64,000 nt of DNA. It comes from Asparagopsis taxiformis. Taxonomy: Eukaryota > Rhodophyta > Florideophyceae > Bonnemaisoniales > Bonnemaisoniaceae. The notes below the pieces were generated by a model. That model was not told where the DNA came from, did no database searches, and saw only the letters and a list, made by a program, of their open reading frames with translations. Location: the NCBI GenBank assembly GCA_030407315.1, contig JALQPE010001685.1, positions 1 through 64,000 on the forward strand. The letters are read 5' to 3'. The position numbers and the translations under genes were made by a program. Shown here one piece after another: positions 18,401 to 28,263 of this stretch (its first letter is position 1; the number at the start of each line of letters is the position of its first letter).

Positions 18401-19821
18401 TTACGGATACCATTGATATGGCAGGTAAACGCCTTCACAGCGCGCAAGCACGCTACAAGCGTAACTTCGACCGGTCAATCCGGAAGTCTAAACGACTCAT
18501 CACTACCGATGATTACGTTTATCTGGATAATCCAGAAGTCCGTGAACGGAACAAGCTAACTCCAATAGCTCAAGGTCCCTATAGGGTTATCCGTGCCGGA
18601 CGGCGAACGGTTTACATCGACCGCGATGGTATCACCGAAAAGGTTAGTCTCGATAGAGTTGCACTCGCTCCGCGACCAACCGAGGAACCAACCTTGCCAC
18701 CTAGGCCACAGTCCGTTAACGCACAAGCGTCACCATCAGGTGCAGACGCCCTCCCGCCGAATACACAACCACGCCAGCCGCCGGGCGACGGCCAACAATA
18801 CGCGCCAAACAAATCACCTTCACCAACTCCTAATCAGGAATACCCCTTCAGGGATCAACCATCGTCTCCACGACAACCTACAATTAGGATAACACCTGAA
18901 GGTAGTGGTTTGGGACAAACCACCCTTCAGGAGGGGGCCCCCGACGCTGTGCGCGTAAGCAAAAATTTTGCAACTCCCTCTCGGGATCAACCTTGTAGTC
19001 TTTCACCCTTCGGTAACTCACCCACAATTGGGAACGACGCACACGACCCAAGTCGTTCACCCATCCAGCCGGTAACTACCAACCGCAATCGCACACAATT
19101 GCAAAGAAGTCAACAAAGACGCCATGACAACTCTGCCAATGCAGACCAAGACCAAGACGTCAACCCAGACCGGGCTCTTACATCGCACAAGCGAATGTTG
19201 CGGCAAGACACGACAAATGTCGACGCTGCTGAAGCCGCCCGAAGACGTTCAAACCGCACAATTGCGACGAGAGGACAACCATCCAGGTCATGCGTACAGA
19301 CGCCGAGTTCCCCTCAACGGGACGCGAACCCTCCATCGGGAGCCGAACTTCGCATAGCGAACCAAGCAAGTCAAGCACCCGCCCATTTGGCAAACCCCAA
19401 ACCGGGTCGACACACTCGCTCAAGCGCGAAGAAGAAGATAACCACGGCAAACCCCGTAAGGTCTTTGGAAACCACCCCCAATGGGGAACAAGAGAAAGCG
19501 CCACAGGGCACGCAGCCGAACTCGGAACGAGTAGCTCTCCCTGAAGGGACGAAGGAAACCCCAGAGGGAAGTAGCGACGCCGAACGCGCAACCTCAGAGG
19601 AGGAATATCCCATCGATGATCTCCTAGATTACGTCACTGACGACGATGGGGAACAATGGTTCCTGGTGAAGTGGTATGGCTACCGAAAGCCGACATGGAC
19701 GCAACGCGCGAACGTCCCCCCTGAATGGGCATCAAGGTACTTCCGTCGAAGACAACACCGCGAAGGTGACCGGCAACCACGCCGAGCGCGCACGCGCAAA
19801 CCCAAGAGAGGGAAGAAGTAG
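15424..19821 (+). pseudogene. Ty3/gypsy chromovirus-type pol (RT, RNase H, integrase, chromodomain), one nonsense codon
   Basis: One frame encodes reverse transcriptase (YPLPRMDDCID, LDCNSGYWQIPV, YLDD with Y near 16453), RNase H (DTDASAYQIG, TERECLAVVW, RTDHNALRWL), an HHCC integrase finger, integrase D, D, E (DLLGPL, LSDNGPQF, TNGQVERYN) and a long low-complexity linker. A C-terminal chromodomain (YPIDDLLDYVTDD...WFLVKWYGY...W) lies at about 19600-19740. The frame is cut by TAA at 16591-16593, where tyrosine is expected (KVD-stop-LGHVV). Everything else is open, so the element died recently or the stop is an error. Chromodomains of this class bind methylated histone tails. Confidence 0.9.
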
Positions 19822-20128
19822 AGTAACCCCACAGGGATAAGAACCTAACAAGGTACCCACTGGGTGGAGCTACCAAACCTCGGAGGGTCAAGCCAAAAAG
19901 GGCGCACTTTATCACCGCCAACTGGAGCCATTGTGGAAATTAAGATTTTCAGGAAATGAAAAAATTGGCAAAAAAGGGTCTCAACAAACAAATCCGCACG
20001 TCAGCGTGATGATGCATCTTTAATGTACCTCAGAGGTGCCTCAGGACTACCTGATGAACAATGGCGCAACGCAACAGCGTGTTCAAACTACCTTTAGAGG
20101 TTATTCTCCCAAAGTCAATTGCCAGTCC
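19822..20128. other. Non-coding region between gypsy pol and antisense ORF
   Basis: An A-rich stretch (near 19940-20000) that should hold the 3' untranslated region and polypurine tract of the gypsy element. I see no convincing LTR start or repeat of the 12236-12878 sequence. Confidence 0.4.
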
Positions 20129-23119
20129 TTAGCGACGATAATGGCTAGAGGGCCGAGGTCGATGAGAGGCAGACGGTGCCGTAGGGGCAGGAGCGCGTAC
20201 ATTCGTCAAAGGACGAGGATGGCGGGGCGCAACCCTTGCGAAGGTAGGATTACGACGCAAACCGCGTTGCGGTACTGCACTAGAACCCCGACGACGGGCA
20301 GGCACAGGGCCATGCGAAGACGCAACCGCAGAGGCGGATAACCCAACTGCTGGGATGGACGCGGGAGGCGGAGAAACATCTGGCGACTCAGGCGACCCTA
20401 ACCGGGCATCAAGACGCGCAAGTAAAGGATTACTAGCATCCGCAGCACCCACGGGGGAATGAAGACGAGTACGCACGTTGCGTTCGGGAAGACCCTCATC
20501 GGGAGACCTAGCGCGACGACGCGAGTAACCAGGCTGAACTGCCTCCTCGCCACCCTCTTCGGGAATAACTGCTTGCTGCAGTAGACGCCTGGCGTCCTCC
20601 AACTCACCTTCTAATTCCCCAACCCGGGTTCGCAATTCTGCTGCCTCCAGGCGTGCGGCCTCAACCTCCCTATCCGCTGTGCGGCGACGCTCTCGGGCGA
20701 TGTTACGCTGTTCGCGTCCTTGCTTATAGCGAGCAGCTAACGTGATGCACGACAATGCGAGTCCATCCAACGCGGATCTTACGATGTAACGCCCATTGGC
20801 AGAGGCAAAAATGGAAGCCACCGTACCATCCCCGAGATCATCGGCCAACCGCCGCACATGCGGAATCGATAGCAATTCGCGACTCGACAATTCCCCACGT
20901 AGGATATCAACAGCAGGAGGCTGACGCGTGACTACATCATCACCGTTCACGGATGGCTCAGAGCCTTGGTCGGATGTCAGAAGCGCCTCCATGGCGGGAC
21001 CCACTTGGGATGAAGGGGCAGCTGTAGGCTGAGGAGTTGGCGCGGTAGGCGCGACGGTCATCGGGACCTGACTTTCGTACAAGTCATCAGCACCACTGGG
21101 TGGTAAGGAAGCAACAGGAGCGAAGCTCCGTCCTGCGTAAGGCGAACGCCCAGCTGGGCCTCCCGCCTCGGCGGCCGTCCACCACGGACGCGGCACAAAT
21201 GCCTCGCCAACAGGCTGATATTTGTAAGAGTCGGGGTGACCGTCGGAATACCTGTCAGGCTCCACGCCGTAATACCCATCTTCGGTGAACTCACCATCTC
21301 TGCGATAAGGCGGCAGCTCTGCGACTGTACCATCTCGATGGTTTAACACGTTAATACGTAACGCCCTCACCGGCAAGTCAACAGTCCTGTAGATAACCAC
21401 CTTCTCCGGTGCCACTCCCGTGATGTTGGTACTGACCAATTCCTGCGGATAATCATCACCCCCAAGGGCCACCTTCAGCAACCGACGCACTACCGAACCA
21501 GGTAACTCCCGACTATAGGGGACCACGTCCGACACCGGAACCTTCGGGATATCGTACCAAGTACTGCTCACCCTATTGAGGAGTTCCTCCGCCATCACCG
21601 GCACAAAGCCCCGCGTCTCGGCGGTACGAGCCAACTCGATCCCTATAAGGATATCCCTCTCCAACTCGAGGTACGATCGGAACCTGTCCATTCGCCATTC
21701 GGGCGCGTCGCGAAGAGCGGAATTGTGGAAATACACCAGCGACGGAGGGTCGGCAACGGGCAAACACATCGGTGGAGATGACTTGCCTTCCCAAGTGGGA
21801 TCATCCCATAGCGGGTCCAAAGCTTCCCTAGCTACCTTCATGGGTCTAGTGGCCGGCTCAGTAGAGCTACCATGACGGTGCGCGAACACGCGATAATCAT
21901 TCGCCGTCACTTGACGCCCCATCCTTCGGGAAGTAACCCTAGCGTGCAAACGCATATGATGCTCGTAGCTACCCGTATCGGGACGTGGAGGGTACGCAAA
22001 CCAGCGTGACCGAACCATCGGTAGATCCGCTACGGAGCCTTGGTACGATCCCTCTTGGAACAAGCGACGATTCATACGTTCGACGTAAAGCGCATCTCCG
22101 GGATGGAGCAGGAAAGTCCTGTCGCTGCATAGCGTATGGGGGACACGGAAGTGACGCATAGGGCGACTCGAAGGGAGACGGGCGTAAGCCGACCAACATT
22201 CGTTTTGAACCTGATGGTTTTGACCCCGGAGGGAGCTCATGAGAAGCATATCGCGACGTAACTCGCTTCTCGGGCGATCCGTGAAGTCCCTACGAGGGAG
22301 TCGCGCAAACGGGTAGTGTTCCCAAGGAGCGGCGAGCTCACGCCTGAAAGGCAAGGCTTGCGAGTCGAATACCACCAGTTCATCAGCATTGGCTGGGTAG
22401 AATTCTCCCATGGAGCGCCAATTGGCAGTCGGCTTAGGTACCCGAGGGGGAGTGTCGTGTGACGGAACAGCTGGTGCTGGAGCAGACGCAACCGCGTAAG
22501 GGTCAACTAGGGCGGTGCCCGACGGTCTTACGCCTACAGAGGCATCGGCGGCAGCCGCACCAGACCCACTTCGGGTAACTCTGCCAGTAGAGGCATATGG
22601 GTCTATGACCTTCTCGACAGGTTGAGTATTAGCCTTTTCGGCTGCAGCCTTCTCGGCTTCTGCTCGAGCAGCCTCGCGGCGCAATTCTTCTTCCCTACGC
22701 TTTCGAGCGTCCGCCAGTATCTGTTGGTTGCGGCGGCCATAGTCCTCATAGGGATTCGCTGAAGCGTCATGACCAGAAGAGGTACGAACCGCCGGGGTGG
22801 AAGGACGAGAAGTAATCGGACGCGAACTTGGCGAAGGCCTGACGTTCGGCTGCCTTGTTGGCCTGGGCGTAGCGCCTCCCTCGGCGACGACTTCTATCAC
22901 CTCCTCGGTGTCGGCCGGCATGGCTCCCCTTGGGGACGGGCCGGCGGCCTTCGATGACTCACCTTCGCGTGACGGCGGATTAACCGATGACGGTTTGACA
23001 CTTGCCACTGGGGTGGAAGGCTTCGGGGAAGCAGGCGATTCAGCCGGAACAGAGTCGCGCTCTTGTGCGCTTGCCCTGGTAGGGGGGACCGTCTCTTCGG
23101 AACGTGCTTGCGCACTCAC
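20129..23119 (-). CDS. Large antisense protein of unknown function (996 aa)
   Basis: An intact long frame on the opposite strand from gag-pol. Residues 1-230 are Pro/Ser/Ala-rich with a charged EAARAEAEKAAAEKA helix. A central region of about 450 residues is rich in aromatic residues and arginine and looks globular. It is followed by a predicted coiled coil with heptad-like REVEAARLEAAELRTRVGELEGELEDARRLL, and by a low-complexity basic tail. I do not recognise the family. Base composition and the short CCC-N-GGG motifs resemble the adjacent gypsy element, so it may be an antisense accessory or structural gene of that element, or of a second one. Confidence 0.6.
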   Translation of the reverse strand: MSAQARSEETVPPTRASAQERDSVPAESPASPKPSTPVASVKPSSVNPPSREGESSKAAGPSPRGAMPADTEEVIEVVAEGGATPRPTRQPNVRPSPSSRPITSRPSTPAVRTSSGHDASANPYEDYGRRNQQILADARKRREEELRREAARAEAEKAAAEKANTQPVEKVIDPYASTGRVTRSGSGAAAADASVGVRPSGTALVDPYAVASAPAPAVPSHDTPPRVPKPTANWRSMGEFYPANADELVVFDSQALPFRRELAAPWEHYPFARLPRRDFTDRPRSELRRDMLLMSSLRGQNHQVQNECWSAYARLPSSRPMRHFRVPHTLCSDRTFLLHPGDALYVERMNRRLFQEGSYQGSVADLPMVRSRWFAYPPRPDTGSYEHHMRLHARVTSRRMGRQVTANDYRVFAHRHGSSTEPATRPMKVAREALDPLWDDPTWEGKSSPPMCLPVADPPSLVYFHNSALRDAPEWRMDRFRSYLELERDILIGIELARTAETRGFVPVMAEELLNRVSSTWYDIPKVPVSDVVPYSRELPGSVVRRLLKVALGGDDYPQELVSTNITGVAPEKVVIYRTVDLPVRALRINVLNHRDGTVAELPPYRRDGEFTEDGYYGVEPDRYSDGHPDSYKYQPVGEAFVPRPWWTAAEAGGPAGRSPYAGRSFAPVASLPPSGADDLYESQVPMTVAPTAPTPQPTAAPSSQVGPAMEALLTSDQGSEPSVNGDDVVTRQPPAVDILRGELSSRELLSIPHVRRLADDLGDGTVASIFASANGRYIVRSALDGLALSCITLAARYKQGREQRNIARERRRTADREVEAARLEAAELRTRVGELEGELEDARRLLQQAVIPEEGGEEAVQPGYSRRRARSPDEGLPERNVRTRLHSPVGAADASNPLLARLDARLGSPESPDVSPPPASIPAVGLSASAVASSHGPVPARRRGSSAVPQRGLRRNPTFARVAPRHPRPLTNVRAPAPTAPSASHRPRPSSHYRR

Positions 23120-23175
23120 AACCTTGCCAGCAGGCGACGCTGGATCAGCGGTGCCTTTGGCGGCAGTCGAACGAG

Positions 23176-23288
23176 TTCGTCTGTGTTTTCGGAAGTGGAC
23201 GCGGACGTCCAGTCTCTCTAGTACGGGTCCTAGTCGGCCCTGAGATTTACTAGAACAAATGAACGTCCGCGTCCAAAAAAAATAAAAA
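23176..23288. repeat. Right arm of the palindrome array
   Basis: Begins CGTCTGTGTTTTCGGAAGTGGACGCGG, the inverse of the end of the left array (8499-8533). It continues with GGACGTCC and CTAGTACGGGTCCTAG-type motifs. The same arm is at 48760-48884. Confidence 0.75.
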
Positions 23289-23443
23289 ATTTTTGGATGC
23301 GGACATCCACTTTCTCTAGTACATATGGCGGAATACTAGGACCCGACATCCACTTTCTCTAGTACGTTTGGCGGAATACTAGGACCCGACATCCACTTTC
23401 TCTAGTACATATGGCGGAATACTAGGACCCGACATCCAGTATA
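23289..23443 (+). repeat. 43-bp minisatellite, 3 units
   Basis: Tandem copies of a 43-bp unit containing GACATCCACTTTCTCTAGTA, then CATATGGCGGAATACTAGGA, then CCC. One unit has GTTTGG instead of ATATGG. The second giant unit has 11 copies of the same repeat (48885-49363), so the number of units varies. Each unit carries one half of the GGACATCC motif. Confidence 0.9.
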
Positions 23444-23561
23444 CAATATATCAGCGAAAACCGGGAGGGAAGAAATTACAGCGGATGGTAAATTCAGGGC
23501 CCATATCGGACCGTATTTTATTCTCTCATTTAGGAAACTGCTCTTATACAATACGTCTCTC

Positions 23562-23706
23562 TAGAATAGGGAATACATATCTGGTCAGAATAGGAAATAA
23601 ATACCCGGTTAGAATAGGAAATACGTATCCAGCCAGAATACGGAATATGTATCCAGCTAGAATACGAAATACGTATCCAGCTAGAATACAAAATACCTGT
23701 CAGCAT
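23562..23706 (+). repeat. 24-bp tandem repeat (6 units)
   Basis: Six imperfect units based on AGAATAGGAAATACGTATCC plus AGCC. Most contain the palindrome TACGTA. Because 24 is a multiple of three, a frame stays open through the array (RIGNTYPA repeats), but this is probably not a gene. About seven units are present at 49488-49653. Confidence 0.8.
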
Positions 23707-23739
23707 ATCGTCGATCACCCATCTCCCTCAATATCGCGT

Positions 23740-24477
23740 TCTCCCTACCATCCGAACGCCATGCACCACCATCCGCACATACTTCAAGAACCCTCACGAC
23801 CTAGATTACAAAAATCCGCTCCTTCCCAATTCCATCCCCGCTTTCCTCGACACCACCCCAGCCCATTAAATCATCAAGACATCAAACATGAACATGGTCA
23901 GCAAAATCTTACACCACTTGAAACCACTCTCACTTCTATCGTATGCCTGAAAATATACACATACCAGAAACACCTCACAGCTTCATTCCCCATCTTCCTA
24001 CATCCCTTCTTCACTCTCCTTCAGTCCTGCCGTTCCTGCTTCACCACTCCTGCATCACATACACAACATCAGAATCAACCCCAACAGTCAGATTCAAAAG
24101 CAACGCTTACCACGACAGATATCCTAGAAACTCCCTTACTTACCTCTCATCCATCCTACACACAATACAAACCATGATCCAAAAACCTTGCAATGAATAA
24201 TAATCATAGTCAGCAGTCCATATCTTCGCAAAGCACATCTTGGCACTCAATGAAACTTACCTTCTGTCATCAACATTCCTGCATCATCTACACAACATCG
24301 GAATCAACTACAACAGTCAGACTCAAAACCAACCTTCCCTCGCAGCACACTTTCAAAACTTCACGTACCTCTCTTCCATCCTCCGCTCAATACAAACCAT
24401 GAGTCAACAGGCTTCCAATGAAAAATATCGCATCAACGGAAATAGTCAAACTCAAAACCCACGCTTACCTCAATGCA
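23740..24477 (+). repeat. Pyrimidine/A-rich domain with ~230-bp degenerate tandem repeats
   Basis: G-poor sequence in which a block reading roughly CCTGCATCA...ACACAACATC, GGAATCAACCACAACAGTCA and GACTCAAAA recurs near 24045, 24280 and 24446. The second unit has about six such blocks (49995-51005). No gene is supported. Its strand composition mirrors the purine-rich domain at 7226-8135. Confidence 0.6.
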
Positions 24478-24544
24478 TACCCTCGAGGGTAGAGGATGGA
24501 ACGAAGGTACGTGCGCGAATCTTGATCAAGATTCGCACACGTAC
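24478..24544. promoter_or_regulatory. 14-bp and 38-bp palindromes upstream of gene 3
   Basis: TACCCTCGAGGGTA (24478-24491) is followed 15 bp later by a 38-bp palindrome at 24507-24544, centred on TGATCA and with one mismatched pair in this copy. At 51053-51090 the long palindrome is perfect. Conservation in both units and the position about 600 bp before the transposase-like gene suggest a binding site, terminator or cruciform element. Confidence 0.5.
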
Positions 24545-24567
24545 AAAGCAAAGGCGGTCAAAGAATA

Positions 24568-24828
24568 TCAGTCGGTGATGAGGGCGGAGTGGAGCCTGCG
24601 GCGTCGACCGGACAGCTTTCTGCGTCCGCTTAAGTCTTGCTGTGCATACTCGAAATCATCGCCGGCAGTGAGATTGAGTATGGCCCAAGCCATGGTCTCT
24701 GATTCCCCGAACAATGAGATCCGGATCGAGAACAACGAATATAAACATATAATGATATATATGAGAATCCATTTGCTTTCCTTACATGATCCGTGGCATA
24801 TCCGCTGTAAAGCACATTCAGATTCCAC
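24568..24828 (-). CDS. Possible small ORF, 86 aa
   Basis: An 86-codon frame on the minus strand that has the same length in the second unit (51114-51374) with only a few substitutions. It has a hydrophobic stretch (WILIYIIICLYSLF) that could span a membrane, and an Arg-rich C-terminus. No family is recognised. The copies are so alike overall that conservation gives little proof of coding. Confidence 0.2.
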   Translation of the reverse strand: MESECALQRICHGSCKESKWILIYIIICLYSLFSIRISLFGESETMAWAILNLTAGDDFEYAQQDLSGRRKLSGRRRRLHSALITD

Positions 24829-25145
24829 GAAGTTCGGAAATAAAAAAGTTTATTATTACTAATGAATTAATTGAAAATTCATCTCCCAGGGCGGTCGTTC
24901 GTCCTTCCATGCACACGTTGCCAGCACGCAATGTGATGTAACAGTTGGAAATGATTGAACTCTCGGTTAAATTCCACCGTTGGGATGTCAGCTGGAGTGA
25001 GCACAAAAGTACTACCCACAAAACTACGAACGAACACGTTACATTCCAAGTCTCGAAAGCACCACAAAAATAAAATTGGTCGCATCTGGACGGCACAGTC
25101 TCCCCTGTTCAGCTCGCAATCCTCCCTTTTGCGTCAAAACTCGAC
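24829..25145. other. Non-coding leader of gene 3
   Basis: AT-rich at 24840-24880 and then mixed sequence up to the gene 3 ATG. It should contain the promoter, but no TATA box can be picked with confidence. It is conserved at 51380-51686. Confidence 0.35.
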
Positions 25146-28100
25146 ATGGAATGCAAGTATGAAGGGTGCTTCTACTACTGCGTAGATGCTTATGCGCTCG
25201 CGCTGCATGAGCGAACGTGTCGCTACCGTTTCAACCCCTCTCCCCAACATTTCAACAACGCTCGTGTCCCTGCCGTCACCCATGAGCCTGCTCGAAGCGG
25301 CGACCATGATTCCCCGCAACCCAGCTCCCCAGACCCAGAATCTGGTCGTGCTTCCTCCAGCGACTCACCCTGTGACGCTCCACTGCCACCAACCTCAACC
25401 CCCTCCCGCGCAGACCTCCTCGTGCAATCCCTCGCCGCCAGTCTCACAACCCTCGAGTACAAGGCCGGCGCTGGCCGCGTGAGCGAAGTCATCACCATCC
25501 TACAAGACCCCGCATTCTCCCTAGAAAAGTTCAACAGCGCCGTTCGCACCGTAGAAGAATGTCGCCACGTTACCGCTTCCATGGTCGAAACACATTTCCG
25601 CACCGAAGGTTACAAGAGCCACATCATTCCAGACAAAACTGGTAAGTACTCGGCACAGCTGTACCTCCGCGACCCAGTCGACATGCTCCGCAGGCAGTTA
25701 GCACTGGCTAACGACCAAAATACTCTCTTCCACCCCTCCCCACAGACCGCCCCAGACGGCACCGCAATATTTTCTCATCCCCTACACACAGAATTCGCGA
25801 AAACGCTGCACCAGGTTACTAGACAGCGCGTGCAGCTCTCGGAAGATCCACAGGTCGTATGGGCAGAGGAAAATGATCCCACACCTTCCTCCTTTGCCGG
25901 CCTCCTCCAAGTGTACTCCGACAAGAGCAGCACAAGCCTCAAGAGCTCCGCAATCGTCGCATACCCCATACACGTCACACTGCTCAACTTCTCCGCCCCC
26001 CTCCGTCGCCACTGCATCCGTACCGGCCTCACCATCGTCGGGTATCTTCCGTACATTGTGAACCCTTCGTCCAACGCCTTGTTCGGTGATGAAATGCCGA
26101 CAACCTCTAGTTCTGCTAGTCGCGCTCGCAAAATTGATATTCTTATAAAGCACTCGAAAAAGTGTTTTCGTCCCTATCCACCGCGTTCTCTTCCGGGTTC
26201 CCCTGCACAGACTCCACTGCAACTGCCCGCCAATGCTTTCCCATCCTAGCCAATTATTGCTGCGACTTTCCAGAGGCCAAAGAGCTGTCATGCACTCGCA
26301 ACAGCACTACCACCACACATCCCTGCCACCGCTGCTACATCCCCGCCACTCAACTTGAATACAGCGCACCACATCAGCCCCGCTCCCTCGATGATACACG
26401 CTCTGCACGCCAAGAGAGCGCTCAGGAGCATACAACTGCTCCGCTCGAAGCTCTCTCCCTCCTCGAACAACACTCTGTCCTCGAATCGACCGCTCTTTTA
26501 CCCAGAAACAGTCCCCTAGACCCCGACAACATTTTCTCCTTCGAGCCTCTGCACAATCTCCACCTCGGCATCTCAAAGCTCATCAAACAGTGCATTGTCC
26601 ACCGCCTCAGCTCCCCAGACCTCACCACCACCACTGCCTCCCATTCCAGGACACCTCGCACCTTCAAGAAGGTGAAAAAATCCATCCTCGCCGGCTCAAA
26701 CAGCATTCTGTCCGCTATCGAACGCGACTACTACATCACCGGTCTTCATGTCGACTTCTCCAAGGGTGAGAAGGGCACCAATTTGAACGGCCTCTTCACG
26801 GAGGACGGCATACGCGACATGCTCGCAGCCAAAGACTATCACCATGTCGACATGGTGTTCCCTTTCATCGCAGCATTCATTGACACATGCTGTGACGAAG
26901 TAGAGACAGCCCCCCTCACTTCCATCTGCACGCAATACTCTGACCTCGTCGCATGGGTCATGAAACGCGGTCGCATCAAGCACTGGACTGCCGCCGAACT
27001 AGAAAGCCTCCAGAACTCCATTTCCTATTTCAAACAATCAATGCTCTCCACCCTCGGCCCATTCCACACCACAGGTCTCAAAACTTTCAAGTTCCATCTT
27101 CTAGACCATCTTCCCGGTGACTTGCAGAGATATGGCGCCCTGGAACACATTGATGCAGGCCCCTACGAACACTCGCATCTTCTGTTCAAACAGAGTTATA
27201 GGAAAACCTCTCGAAGGCGCTCCACAGCCATGGAAGAGACTATTCGCCACATGGAATTCTCCTTGGCCACTCCAACTGGTCATACCCCATCGAACACATT
27301 GGGAAACGCACGCATGATATCGCCCACAGACGGTGCAGTACTCGTTCGCGACGGATTCACCGTTGCACTGCACGACTTTGCCTCCCTGCTGCCCGATGCA
27401 ACCCTCCTCGTTGCAGATATCGACGGACAGCCCGATCCTGCCACTCTTTTGCCTCTGCACAACTCCTCGTTCCCGTCTGGCACCATAACGCTATTCCAGC
27501 AACTCGGTGACACAGCTGCACAAGCCTTCCTCACCCTCGCTAGACTGCGCGCCACGGCAGAAGGCCCTCCAATACATGACATGGACATTTCCGTCACCGT
27601 GGTAAAGTCCGCCTACGTCATGGGAGGGTACGTCCCAGATGCCGACGACTTTGACCCGCACAGTGGCATGCTTCGCCCCACAAACGTGTCGAGGCACAAG
27701 CAGCAGCGCGTCTTTGCAACTTCATCATTCGGCCCCGCAAAGAGATCGCAGTACTCCTTTGTCGTCATCTCCGGAACTGCCGATGACTACAGAACCATAT
27801 GGGTAGGGCGCGTCCTGGCACTGGTACGCCTGCAGTCTCCAAACCTGTTTCAACCTGTAGAACTCGCTTTCGTTCAGTATATGACCTGCTTTGCCCCAAA
27901 AACCGCTGTGGAAAAATCACTTGGGTGCATTTGTTTAAAGTGGTCCACATGGGACCCGGACAACGGATCCGTTGACAGCAATGACACTGCATCCCACAGT
28001 GCAGGTGGTCCTTGGTTTGACCTCATTCCTGCATCTACTATATCTGGCACCGTGCACATCGTACGAAGTAACTTTCCAGTCAAGCCATTTACGAAACAAA

Positions 28101-28186
28101 TGCACTGGTCGGACCACCGTTTCTATCTCAACCGCTTCTACACCAACACTGATTACCAGTTCACAGATGATAATGAAGAAGAATAA
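25146..28186 (+). pseudogene. Transposase-like protein (gene 3, copy 1), one frameshift
   Basis: Two frames, 25146-26249 and 26162-28186, form one gene of about 1013 codons. Comparison with copy 2 shows a one-base loss here near 26145 (CTTATAAAGC versus CTTCATAAAGC). The N-terminus is a C2HC finger (C3-x4-C8-x12-H21-x3-C25). The middle has CHRCYIP and FEPLHNLHLGISKLIK. The C-terminal half has KFHLLDHLPGDLQRYG and AGPYEHSHLLFKQSYRKTSRRR. The HNLHLG...FH...YE.H..FK layout recalls transposases of large KDZ/Plavaka-type DNA transposons in fungi and oomycetes, but the family and DDE residues are not proven. An AATAAA overlaps the stop. It converges with gene 4, 77 bp apart. Confidence 0.6.
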
Positions 28187-28263
28187 ATCTAAATCGTAGC
28201 ACTCTATTGATAATGTACTACATGATAAGCCTTCTAGTCAACGTCACATTTACTGCACTAATT

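Larger units (their letters stand above)
8534..23175 (+). mobile_element. Nested retroelement insertion in unit 1 (14.6 kb)
   Basis: Foreign DNA lies between ACACAGACG on the left and CGTCTGTGT on the right, splitting an inverted repeat at its centre. It contains a 5'-truncated copia pol, a histone-tail-mimic ORF, a Ty3/gypsy gag-pro-pol and an antisense ORF. I could not find a matching pair of long terminal repeats or a target-site duplication, so it may be a composite of captured fragments rather than one clean insertion. Confidence 0.7.

Noticed and set aside
12236..20128. A clean pair of gypsy LTRs
   Set aside because: The leader at 12236-12878 has LTR-like features, but I found no matching sequence after pol; a self-alignment would be needed to settle this.
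23485..24177. 230-aa ORF with RIGNTYPA repeats
   Set aside because: It is the translation of a 24-bp tandem repeat and low-complexity DNA; the second unit has a one-base loss in the array that shifts the frame.
25146..28186. Assigning gene 3 firmly to a named transposase superfamily
   Set aside because: Motif layout recalls KDZ/Plavaka-type proteins, but the catalytic DDE residues could not be identified without an alignment.
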